Origin: Flavobacterium sp. W4I14
GTDB taxonomy: Bacteria > Bacteroidota > Bacteroidia > Sphingobacteriales > Sphingobacteriaceae
Direction of reading: 5' to 3'
NCBI GenBank assembly: GCA_030817875.1
Contig: JAUSZU010000001.1
Span: 5,270,001-5,334,000, forward strand
DNA length: 64,000 nucleotides
Positions within the stretch are counted from its first letter, which is position 1; each line of letters begins with the position of its first letter. This document shows positions 14,786 to 20,902 of this stretch, one piece after another. Position numbers and translations under genes: made by a program. The notes under the pieces are model-generated. The model saw only the letters and a list, made by a program, of their open reading frames with translations, had not been told where the DNA came from and ran no database searches.

Positions 14786-15712
14786 TTAGTACCGGCTTTC
14801 AAAATCCTGGTAAGCCAACGTAATACCTTCGCGAAGTTCTATTTGATGTTTCCAGCCTAAATTATGAAGTTTGCTTACGTCCATCAATTTACGCGGTGTT
14901 CCATCGGGTTTGCTTGCATCGAATACCAATTCGCCTTCAAAGCCTAATACCTCTTTGATTAATAAAGCGAGGTCTTTAATGGTTAAATCGTGCCCGGTAC
15001 CAACATTAATCAAATGCGGCTCGTTGTAGTTTTGCATCAGGAAATAACAGGCGTCTGCCAGATCATCTGCAAACAAAAATTCGCGCATGGGCGAACCGGA
15101 TCCCCAAACCACAATTTCTTTTTCGTTATTTGCTTTTGCCTCGTGTACCTTACGGATCAAAGCAGGTAAAACATGCGAATTTTGAGGGTGATAATTATCA
15201 TTAAAGCCATATAAATTTGTTGGCATTACCGAGATAAAATTACAGCCATATTGATCGCGGTAGGCATCGCACATTTTGATTCCTGCAATTTTTGCAATCG
15301 CATAAGGCTCATTGGTGTGCTCTAATGTTCCGGTCAAAAGGTAATCTTCCTTTAAGGGCTGTGGGGCCATTTTAGGGTAAATACAGCTTGATCCCAAAAA
15401 CATGAGTTTCTTAACGCAATTTACATAAGCATTGTGGATCACATTATTTTGTATGGCTAAATTTTCGTAGAGAAAGTCGGCCCTGTATGTATTGTTGGCG
15501 ACAATGCCTCCTACCTTTGCTGCGGCAAGAAATACATAATCTGGTTTTTCTGCTGCAAAGAAATCGGTAACCGCCTGTTGGTTGCGTAAATCTAGCTCGC
15601 TCGAAGTTTTGGTTATAATGTTCTCGTAACCCTCTTTTTGCAGTTTGCGGTAAATGGCCGAACCCACCATACCACGATGACCTGCAACATATATTTTAGC
15701 GTTTTTTTCCAC
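14786..15712 (-). CDS. fcl: GDP-L-fucose synthase
   Basis: The enzyme makes GDP-L-fucose from GDP-4-keto-6-deoxymannose by epimerisation and NADPH reduction, supplying surface glycans. The 308-residue protein is an extended SDR: NADP-binding GHRGMVGSAI at residues 11-20, catalytic Ser in FLGSSCIYP (about 108), and Tyr137-x3-Lys141 in EPYAIAKIAG. The block VGGIVANNTYRADFLYENL and the later PTNLYGFNDNYHPQNSHVLPALIRK are typical of Fcl. The partner gmd (GDP-mannose dehydratase) is not in the window. It is convergent with the GH130 gene, 42 bases away. No promoter motif stands out. Confidence 0.93.
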   Translation of the reverse strand: MEKNAKIYVAGHRGMVGSAIYRKLQKEGYENIITKTSSELDLRNQQAVTDFFAAEKPDYVFLAAAKVGGIVANNTYRADFLYENLAIQNNVIHNAYVNCVKKLMFLGSSCIYPKMAPQPLKEDYLLTGTLEHTNEPYAIAKIAGIKMCDAYRDQYGCNFISVMPTNLYGFNDNYHPQNSHVLPALIRKVHEAKANNEKEIVVWGSGSPMREFLFADDLADACYFLMQNYNEPHLINVGTGHDLTIKDLALLIKEVLGFEGELVFDASKPDGTPRKLMDVSKLHNLGWKHQIELREGITLAYQDFESRY

Positions 15713-15803
15713 GGTATTTTTTATAGGTTACAAAAATACGATTCCTAAATAAGAATGACATTAATCTTTCTGGCAAAAGAAACTTCGATTATTGATTTAA
15801 TTG

Positions 15804-15811
15804 TATTTTTG
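15804..15811 (+). promoter_or_regulatory. -7 box of trmB
   Basis: TATTTTTG fits TAnnTTTG; initiation is predicted near 15817, eight bases before the TTG chosen as the trmB start. This makes the upstream TTG at 15801 untranscribed. Confidence 0.5.
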
Positions 15812-15824
15812 CAGAAAAAAACTT

Positions 15825-16475
15825 TTGGGTAAAGATAAACTTAGGCGTTTTGCAGAAATTGAAACATTTGCAAACGTATATCAATTAGAACAAGGAAAAG
15901 CTTTAAAGGGAAACTGGGCTTCTGCACATTTTAAAAATACAAATCCCGTTGTACTCGAACTGGCATGTGGAAAAGGCGAGTATTCGGTAAACTTAGCCAG
16001 GTTATTTCCTGAAAAAAACTTTATAGGTATTGATTATAAAGGTAACCGCATTTGGAGAGGCGCAAAAACAGCTATTGAAGATGGAATTAGCAACGTTGCT
16101 TTTTTAAGAATCCAGATTGAAAATTTATTGGATTATTTCAACGAAGGAGAAATTGATGAGATCTGGATCACTTTCCCCGATCCGCAACCACAGGATAGCC
16201 GTGAGAAAAAACGTTTGACTTTCCCCGCATTCCTGAACCGTTATAAACTTGTTTTAAAACCAGGGGGCAATGTTAATTTGAAAACGGATAACGACCAATT
16301 GTATGTCTATACTTGCGAAAAGGTTGCAGAGTTAGGATTACCTGTACATAAAAACACCGATCATCTGTATACTTCTGAACTGGTTGATGAAGTATTGTCG
16401 ATCAAAACCTATTACGAGAAAAAATACTTATTACACGATAAAAATATTAATTATATTCAATTTTCTTTTGAATAA
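15825..16475 (+). CDS. trmB: tRNA (guanine-N7-)-methyltransferase
   Basis: TrmB methylates G46 of tRNAs with S-adenosylmethionine. The SAM site is VLELACGKGEYSVNLARLFPEKNFIGIDYKGNRIWRGA; the catalytic region is WITFPDPQPQDSREKKRLTFPAFLNRY and a later LKTDNDQLYVYT. From the TTG at 15825 the protein has 216 residues and starts GKDKLRRFAEIETFANVYQ, the usual N-terminus in Bacteroidota. A longer frame from TTG at 15801 would overlap the promoter, so the shorter form is preferred. Its stop codon overlaps the start of the next gene (TAATG), so the two are probably translationally coupled. Confidence 0.92.
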   Translation: MGKDKLRRFAEIETFANVYQLEQGKALKGNWASAHFKNTNPVVLELACGKGEYSVNLARLFPEKNFIGIDYKGNRIWRGAKTAIEDGISNVAFLRIQIENLLDYFNEGEIDEIWITFPDPQPQDSREKKRLTFPAFLNRYKLVLKPGGNVNLKTDNDQLYVYTCEKVAELGLPVHKNTDHLYTSELVDEVLSIKTYYEKKYLLHDKNINYIQFSFE

Positions 16476-16807
16476 TGGATACCAACTTTTACGAACAGGT
16501 TTATGAGATTGCCCGGTTAATTCCGAAAGGAAGGGTTACATCTTATGGCGCTATCGCGAAAAGTTTAGGTGCAGCAAAATCATCAAGAATGGTTGGACAT
16601 GCCATGCTTTATGCCGGAACAGCCCATCCTGGTGTACCTGCCCATAGGGTGGTAAACAGTAGTGGTTTGCTTACCGGAAAGTTCCATTTCAAACCGCCCG
16701 AACTGATGGAGGAGCTGTTAAGGAAAGAAGGCGTTGAAGTAAAGAACGATAAGGTGGTAAACTTTAAAAAGGTATTCTGGAATCCGCTCGAAGAAATTAC
16801 AATATAA
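16475..16807 (+). CDS. Alkyltransferase-like protein (ATL), MGMT family without the active Cys
   Basis: This 110-residue protein is the DNA-binding half of the O6-alkylguanine-DNA alkyltransferase family. The family's PCHRV active site is replaced by PAHRVVN (about residues 55-61), so the methyl-accepting Cys is missing. ATL proteins bind O6-alkylguanine and hand it to nucleotide excision repair. The helix-turn-helix IPKGRVTSYGAIAKSLG and the arginine finger region KSSRMVGHAML are present. It overlaps trmB by one base at TAATG, an arrangement that suggests coupled translation. The last 11 bases overlap the convergent membrane gene. A tag glycosylase gene lies 1.3 kb on, but in a separate unit. 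Confidence 0.87.
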   Translation: MDTNFYEQVYEIARLIPKGRVTSYGAIAKSLGAAKSSRMVGHAMLYAGTAHPGVPAHRVVNSSGLLTGKFHFKPPELMEELLRKEGVEVKNDKVVNFKKVFWNPLEEITI

Positions 16808-17156
16808 CGGGTAAACTTCGCTTATAATCGGTAAGGGTAAAAATAATCAGAATCAATAAACCTAAACAGGCATAGAAAATTTCGTCGGTTAAATTCCCTT
16901 TAAAAAGTGTAAAGGCTAAGATAACAAGGGTAATACTAACAAAAAACTCGATAAGACCATGAAGTTTAAGGTTAATGATTTTAAAAATACCCCCGCTAAA
17001 ACTAGTAGTTATCGTTAATAAAAAATGAATGATGCCCAGCGCATATGCTAGTGTTGAGGCGGTTTTAGAAAGGCCAAAAATATCAGGCGAAGCCAGTAAA
17101 AGCATTACCAACAGGTAATCTAAAACGGCATGAAATTTTGGAGATATCATTTTCAT
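16797..17156 (-). CDS. Four-helix membrane protein of unknown function
   Basis: The 119-residue protein is almost entirely membrane: four hydrophobic segments of about 20 residues each (around 8-25, 32-52, 62-84 and 92-112). It opens MKMISPKFHAVLDYLLVMLLLASPDIFGLS, a start seen in small SPW-repeat-like membrane proteins of Bacteroidota; that link is tentative. The ATG at 17156 is chosen over the in-frame TTG at 17162. The gene overlaps the 3' end of the ATL gene by 11 bases tail to tail. A divergent AhpD-like gene starts 52 bases upstream. No function can be given. Confidence 0.65.
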   Translation of the reverse strand: MKMISPKFHAVLDYLLVMLLLASPDIFGLSKTASTLAYALGIIHFLLTITTSFSGGIFKIINLKLHGLIEFFVSITLVILAFTLFKGNLTDEIFYACLGLLILIIFTLTDYKRSLPVIL

Positions 17157-17207
17157 AATCAAATGTTTATATCACTAACAAATAACAGTTAAAAAAGATT
17201 TTAAAAT

Positions 17208-17561
17208 ATGGGAAAGCTTGTAGAAGAATTTAATGGTTATCGTGAAAAAATGAACGATAGAATTATGGAAACGGCGAATACAAATATTAAACGATTTTTT
17301 GCGCTCGATACAACCTCCTATGCTGATGGAGCGTTAGATGTTAAAACGAAAGAGATGCTAGGCCTGGTAGCCTCAATGGTTTTACGTTGTGATGATTGCA
17401 TTAAATACCATTTAGGCAAGTGTTTCGATGCTGGTGTAAACCATGATGAGATGAACGAAATTTTCATGATCGCCAATCTTGTAGGCGGTAGTATTGTAAT
17501 TCCACATTACAGGAGAGCGGTGGAGTATTGGGATGAGCTAAGTTTGGAGTTGGGAGTTTAG
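17208..17561 (+). CDS. AhpD-like carboxymuconolactone decarboxylase family protein
   Basis: The 117-residue all-helical protein has the AhpD-type active site CDDCIKYHLGKCFDAG: a CxxC pair and a nearby His, as in alkylhydroperoxidase AhpD. This suggests a thiol-dependent peroxidase or reductase role. The final residues (SLELGV) and the stop codon lie inside the GAGTTGGGAGTTT repeat that begins the cassette at 17542, so the natural C-terminus may have been replaced when the cassette arrived. The start ATG at 17208 is preceded by an A-rich leader. The OxyR gene is 4 kb upstream; no direct regulation can be read. Confidence 0.82.
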   Translation: MGKLVEEFNGYREKMNDRIMETANTNIKRFFALDTTSYADGALDVKTKEMLGLVASMVLRCDDCIKYHLGKCFDAGVNHDEMNEIFMIANLVGGSIVIPHYRRAVEYWDELSLELGV

Positions 17562-17573
17562 AGTTGGGAGTTT
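17542..17573. repeat. Left inverted repeat of the four-helix-bundle cassette
   Basis: The segment is built of GAGTTGGGAGTTT units, first GGAGTTGGGAGTTT and then GAGTTGGGAGTTT. Its reverse complement is found at 18080-18112 on the other side of the small gene at 17667-18041. It overlaps the end of the AhpD-like CDS. Confidence 0.75.
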
Positions 17574-17666
17574 CCTTGCATGTCCCAGACTGGGGTTGTT
17601 AGATTTTAGAATGGAGTTCTTAAAAATGGGCTAAATAATGCCATTGAATGTTCTTATATTTAGTTT

Positions 17667-18041
17667 ATGGGAACAATTAAGGATTTATTGGCTTATCAGA
17701 AAGGATTTAAACTTTCAATGGAAATATTCCATATTTCTAAAAGGTTTCCATCAGAAGAAAAATATAGTTTAACGGATCAGGTCAGAAGATGCTCAAGAAG
17801 TGTTTGTGCAAACTTGGCAGAGGCTTACAGAAAAAGGAAATATCCTAACCATTTTGTTAGTAAGCTTTCTGATGCTGATACCGAAAATGGTGAAACTCAA
17901 ACCTGGCTAGAATTCGCTCTGGCCTGTAGTTACATTTCTGAGGATGAATTTAATACGTTAAACGATCAAGCAGAGGAAGTTGCAAAGTTATTGGTATACA
18001 TGATGAATAACCCAGAAAAGTTCTTAATCAAATTGTCTTAA
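17667..18041 (+). CDS. Four-helix-bundle protein (S23/IVS-type)
   Basis: This 124-residue protein belongs to the four-helix-bundle family first seen in 23S rRNA intervening sequences (S23-like). The signature is clear: KDLLAYQKGFKLSMEIFHISKRFPSEEKYSLTDQVRRCSRSVCANLAEAYRKR, then KLSDADTENGETQTWLEFALAC. Such proteins form pentameric helical barrels and their relative Avd works in diversity-generating retroelements; the role of lone members is unknown. No reverse transcriptase is nearby. It stands inside inverted repeats (17542-17573 and 18080-18112), a unit of about 571 bases, which suggests it arrived as a cassette. TATATTTA just upstream (about 17655) resembles a -7 box. Confidence 0.85.
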   Translation: MGTIKDLLAYQKGFKLSMEIFHISKRFPSEEKYSLTDQVRRCSRSVCANLAEAYRKRKYPNHFVSKLSDADTENGETQTWLEFALACSYISEDEFNTLNDQAEEVAKLLVYMMNNPEKFLIKLS

Positions 18042-18074
18042 CGTGTTGCTTTGAATGACTCCAAGCTTAGCCCT

Positions 18075-18665
18075 ATGCCAACTCAAAACTCCCAACCCCA
18101 AACTCCCAACTCAATAATCCGCTGCAGTTGGGCAGGCTCCGATCCGCTTTACATTAAATATCATGATGAAGAATGGGGAAAGCCTGTCTGTGATGATAAA
18201 ATTTTATTCGAATTCCTGATTCTCGAAGGTGCGCAGGCTGGCTTAAGCTGGATTACTATTCTTAGAAGACGGGAAAACTACCGTAAAGCCTTTGCTAATT
18301 TTGAGGTTAACAAAGTAGCTGCTTTTACCGAAAAAGATGTAGAACGGCTGATGAACAATGAAGGTATTATCCGCAATCGCTTAAAAGTTAACGGAGCCAT
18401 TACCAATGCCAAACTGTTCATCGAAATCCAGAAAGAATTTGGAAGCTTTTCTACATACATGTGGAGTTTTGTTCTTGATGGTAAACCGATCCAAAATCAA
18501 ATTGAGAAAATGAGTGATGTTCCGCCAAGAACCGAACTTTCCGATCAGATCAGTAAAGACATGAAAAAACGTGGTTTCAAATTTTTCGGCACCACCATCT
18601 GTTATGCACATATGCAGGCAACCGGCATGGTTAACGATCATTTATTAAACTGCTGCGCAAGGTAA
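18075..18665 (+). CDS. tag: DNA-3-methyladenine glycosylase I
   Basis: Tag removes 3-methyladenine from DNA. The 196-residue protein has the full fold: RCSWAGSDPLYIKYHDEEWGKPVCDD with a zinc Cys, then LILEGAQAGLSWITILRRRENYRKAFANFE with the catalytic Glu, and the C-terminal zinc motif region CYAHMQATGMVNDHLLNC. Family members normally begin within a few residues of RCSW; here about 14 extra residues (PTQNSQPQTPNS and so on) are encoded by the right inverted repeat of the cassette. Start choice is uncertain: ATG at 18075 is preferred over TTG at 18051. The stop overlaps the next gene at TAATG. Confidence 0.9.
   Translation: MPTQNSQPQTPNSIIRCSWAGSDPLYIKYHDEEWGKPVCDDKILFEFLILEGAQAGLSWITILRRRENYRKAFANFEVNKVAAFTEKDVERLMNNEGIIRNRLKVNGAITNAKLFIEIQKEFGSFSTYMWSFVLDGKPIQNQIEKMSDVPPRTELSDQISKDMKKRGFKFFGTTICYAHMQATGMVNDHLLNCCAR
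18080..18112. repeat. Right inverted repeat of the four-helix-bundle cassette
   Basis: The bases AACTCAAAACTCCCAACC and onward are the reverse complement of the GAGTTGGGAGTTT units at 17542-17573, with two or three mismatches. They encode the low-complexity N-terminus of the tag gene. Confidence 0.75.
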
Positions 18666-19201
18666 TGTTTGCTTCAGTTACAATATATACGGATAGATTT
18701 TTATTGAGGCAATTTTGTTCTGACGATCTAGCATTTATTTTTGAAGGATTGTCCCATCCTGATGTGATTCGCTATTATGGTGTGCGCTATGCAAGCCTAG
18801 AGGAAACCAATGAGCAATTGATCTGGTTCAATGACCTTCAAAAAAATGAAACAGGTATCTGGTGGGCAATCTGTGATAAAGAAAACCTTGGTCTCTTAGG
18901 TGCCATAGGATTTAATGATTTAAGTAAAACAGACCAAAAGGCTGAAATCGGTTTTTGGCTGTTGCCCAAATATTGGGGAGAAGGCATCATTAAAGAAGTA
19001 GCAAATCCCATTTGCAATTATGCCTTTGAGGAATTAGGCTTAATAAAGATCGAGGCTATGGTTGAAACTCAAAATGAAAACAGCAAAAAGGTACTCCAAA
19101 AACTTGATTTTGATTTTCAGAAAACAATGGAGGACTGTGAAATTAAAAACAATGAGCTGATCAGTTTAGCCATTTATGTAAAGCTAAGCATCAAGATATG
19201 A
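18665..19201 (+). CDS. GNAT family N-acetyltransferase, RimJ/RimL type
   Basis: The 178-residue protein is a GNAT acetyltransferase that uses acetyl-CoA. It opens with the RimJ/RimL-like TDRFLLRQFCSDDLAFIFEGLSHPDVIRYYG, has a core beta-strand EIGFWLLPKYWGEGIIKEVANPICNYAFEELGL (acetyl-CoA loop at QkGxG-like WGEGII) and the closing IKIEAMVETQNENSKKVLQKLDF with the family's xxNxxSxxxLxKxGF motif. Its substrate may be a ribosomal protein N-terminus or a small amine; this cannot be told apart here. It overlaps the tag stop codon by one base, so the two are coupled. Confidence 0.85.
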   Translation: MFASVTIYTDRFLLRQFCSDDLAFIFEGLSHPDVIRYYGVRYASLEETNEQLIWFNDLQKNETGIWWAICDKENLGLLGAIGFNDLSKTDQKAEIGFWLLPKYWGEGIIKEVANPICNYAFEELGLIKIEAMVETQNENSKKVLQKLDFDFQKTMEDCEIKNNELISLAIYVKLSIKI

Positions 19202-19245
19202 GTTAAAAGATCTTGCAATTCTAAAATCTATTTTTAATCCTAGCT

Positions 19246-19926
19246 CTATTTCTTTGTCGCATTATATTCTTTAACCCATTCAATTACATCTCTGCTATTA
19301 AAATCAGTTCCAGCTTCAACTTTAGCTTTTAAAGCAGGTTGATCGCCCATTTTTTGCAATAAAATATTTTTAACTTCCGCTTTTTTGGTGTCTTCGGTTA
19401 TCGCTTTCATCGGTACCTCCTGTAAAGGACCAGCGCCTGGTTTTTCAATAAAATAACGGATAACAGGCGCACCTGCAGGTCTTTCTGGTGCGGTATTACG
19501 GCCACTGCCGATGCTAATGCCTCCACCCATGCCCATTCCACCATAACCACCGGTTCCTGTTCCAATACCAATTGATGGTCTGAATTTTACTTTTTTCTCT
19601 TTTACTGCAGGAACTAAGGTGCCTCCGCCAAAAGAATAAAGATTAACCGTACCCATTTCGATTACCTTAACAAAACGGTATTCGAAATAGCGCCCATTTG
19701 CAAAACCCTTGCTCACAAAGCTATCACCGTTCCAGAAGAAGTTCTTAACATCCTTTGCAGGCAAAATCACATCAGCTTCATCATTGGCGCTAATAAAAAC
19801 CGAAAAATAATCAGTGCCCTTTATCGTTCCACGGATGACATCATCATTGTTTTTAACAATAAAATCCTGAGCCGAAAGTTGATTTAGCGTAAGTAAGAAA
19901 AGAAAAACAGATAATAGAAATTTCAT
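19246..19926 (-). CDS. Secreted glycine-rich protein of unknown function
   Basis: The 226-residue product has a signal peptide (MKFLLSVFLFLLTLNQLSAQ) and no family I recognise. The N-terminal half (about 20-105) reads as beta-rich, with DDVIRGTIKGTDYFSVFISANDEADVILPAKDVKNFFW, a pattern seen in short envelope domains of Bacteroidota. A Gly-rich linker (GIGTGTGGYGGMGMGGGIS, about 118-140) joins it to a helical C-terminal domain with KKAEVKNILLQKMGDQPALKAKVE. It follows a second secreted-protein gene on the same strand after 47 bases, so the two may be one unit. It is likely periplasmic or outer-membrane bound. Confidence 0.55.
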   Translation of the reverse strand: MKFLLSVFLFLLTLNQLSAQDFIVKNNDDVIRGTIKGTDYFSVFISANDEADVILPAKDVKNFFWNGDSFVSKGFANGRYFEYRFVKVIEMGTVNLYSFGGGTLVPAVKEKKVKFRPSIGIGTGTGGYGGMGMGGGISIGSGRNTAPERPAGAPVIRYFIEKPGAGPLQEVPMKAITEDTKKAEVKNILLQKMGDQPALKAKVEAGTDFNSRDVIEWVKEYNATKK

Positions 19927-19973
19927 ATGCTCAATTGCTTTTCACAAATAACGGAACTTAATTCCAAAACATA

Positions 19974-20744
19974 CTAATTCAGATTAATTTTGATATTTCC
20001 AGTCACTACATCAGGATGCTCTTTTTGAAAATTAATAAATGATTCTTTCATTTTATTTAAAGCATAAGCTTTTGTATTGACAATATTCTTGCCCAACGCA
20101 TAAAACTTATTCAAAACATAAAGCTTAAACAAATAATTCTTTAGCTCTGGATCAGCTTGGGTATCAGTCATCACTTTACGCAGACTTTCCCGATCAATAA
20201 AATTAACCAGTCCGATATTACTGGCAATGTAGTTGGCAATCTTATTAATGTTTTCCTGTTCATTGCTAAAAGCATCTTTAGCGACGTTAATATCCTCGAT
20301 TGATTTTAGCTGTACGGCAATTTCTTTTGCCAAAACTTCTTTGTTAACAGCAACCAATCCCTTTGGAATATAAAATGTAGAATCGGTTTTATAAGGATCA
20401 ACAAAGAGAAATAGCGTATCTTTTGTAGTTGGATTTATCAAAGTATAACGATCTACAATACCTGTATTTGAATGTTGACTATTTCTTTTAGTAAAGTCAA
20501 TTTTTGATCCATCAGGCCAGCGGTAAGAATTTTCGAGTTTGGCCATTCTTACTCTTAAATTATCCCGATCGGATATGTTTTTAAAGGCACCACTGCCTAT
20601 TGGCCGATCGATTGATGCGCCATAAGCATCATCAGGCCCTTTTAGGTTTTCGAAAGTGATGTAGGTAATCAACGTATCTGATGGGAGCTGAGCCTTGGTT
20701 AAGCAGGCAAGGAAGCAAAAAATTAAGGTAAAGAAAGTTTTCAT
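19974..20744 (-). CDS. Secreted protein of unknown function
   Basis: The 256-residue product has a signal peptide (MKTFFTLIFCFLACLTKAQ) followed by a long helical and mixed region without a motif I know. Visible features are the block SDTLITYITFENLKGPDDAYGAS at the start of the mature part, a beta-rich stretch RYTLINPTTKDTLFLFVDPYKTDSTFYIPKG, and a helical C-terminal half from about 130 on. It is transcribed toward the glycine-rich secreted protein gene, 47 bases downstream. It is divergent from polA, whose start is 158 bases away, so the two share an upstream region. Confidence 0.5.
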   Translation of the reverse strand: MKTFFTLIFCFLACLTKAQLPSDTLITYITFENLKGPDDAYGASIDRPIGSGAFKNISDRDNLRVRMAKLENSYRWPDGSKIDFTKRNSQHSNTGIVDRYTLINPTTKDTLFLFVDPYKTDSTFYIPKGLVAVNKEVLAKEIAVQLKSIEDINVAKDAFSNEQENINKIANYIASNIGLVNFIDRESLRKVMTDTQADPELKNYLFKLYVLNKFYALGKNIVNTKAYALNKMKESFINFQKEHPDVVTGNIKINLN

Positions 20745-20834
20745 AAAAGCGTTTTTTATAAATGATGCTCAAAGTAAGAGATTTCAATAAATAATTTATT
20801 TTTTTTTGTTGACAAAGCATTTTAGTGATATGAC

Positions 20835-20842
20835 TAACTTTG
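20835..20842 (+). promoter_or_regulatory. -7 box candidate of polA
   Basis: TAACTTTG fits TAnnTTTG; initiation is predicted near 20849. The leader would then hold the 20-base palindrome at 20857-20876 and the 17-base tandem repeat before the ATG at 20903. No matching TTTG was found 19-21 bases upstream. Confidence 0.4.
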
Positions 20843-20856
20843 GTTACTTTTATCAT

Positions 20857-20901
20857 CCGATAAATCTATTTATCGGTATAATCATTAAATCGGTGTAATC
20901 A
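20857..20901 (+). promoter_or_regulatory. Palindrome and tandem repeat in the polA leader
   Basis: CCGATAAA-TCTA-TTTATCGG (20857-20876) is a perfect inverted repeat of 8 bases per arm. It is followed by two 13-base direct repeats, ATCGGTATAATCA (20872-20884) and ATCGGTGTAATCA (20889-20901), in 17-base register, the last one ending one base before the polA ATG. It may be a regulator site or an mRNA structure; nothing known fits. Confidence 0.5.
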
Positions 20902-20902
20902 C

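Noticed and set aside
17667..18041. Four-helix-bundle gene as Avd of a diversity-generating retroelement
   Set aside because: No reverse transcriptase, template repeat or variable-protein gene is found nearby.
16475..18665. ATL and tag genes as one alkylation-damage operon
   Set aside because: A minus-strand membrane gene, an AhpD-like gene and the inverted-repeat cassette lie between them, so there is no shared transcript.
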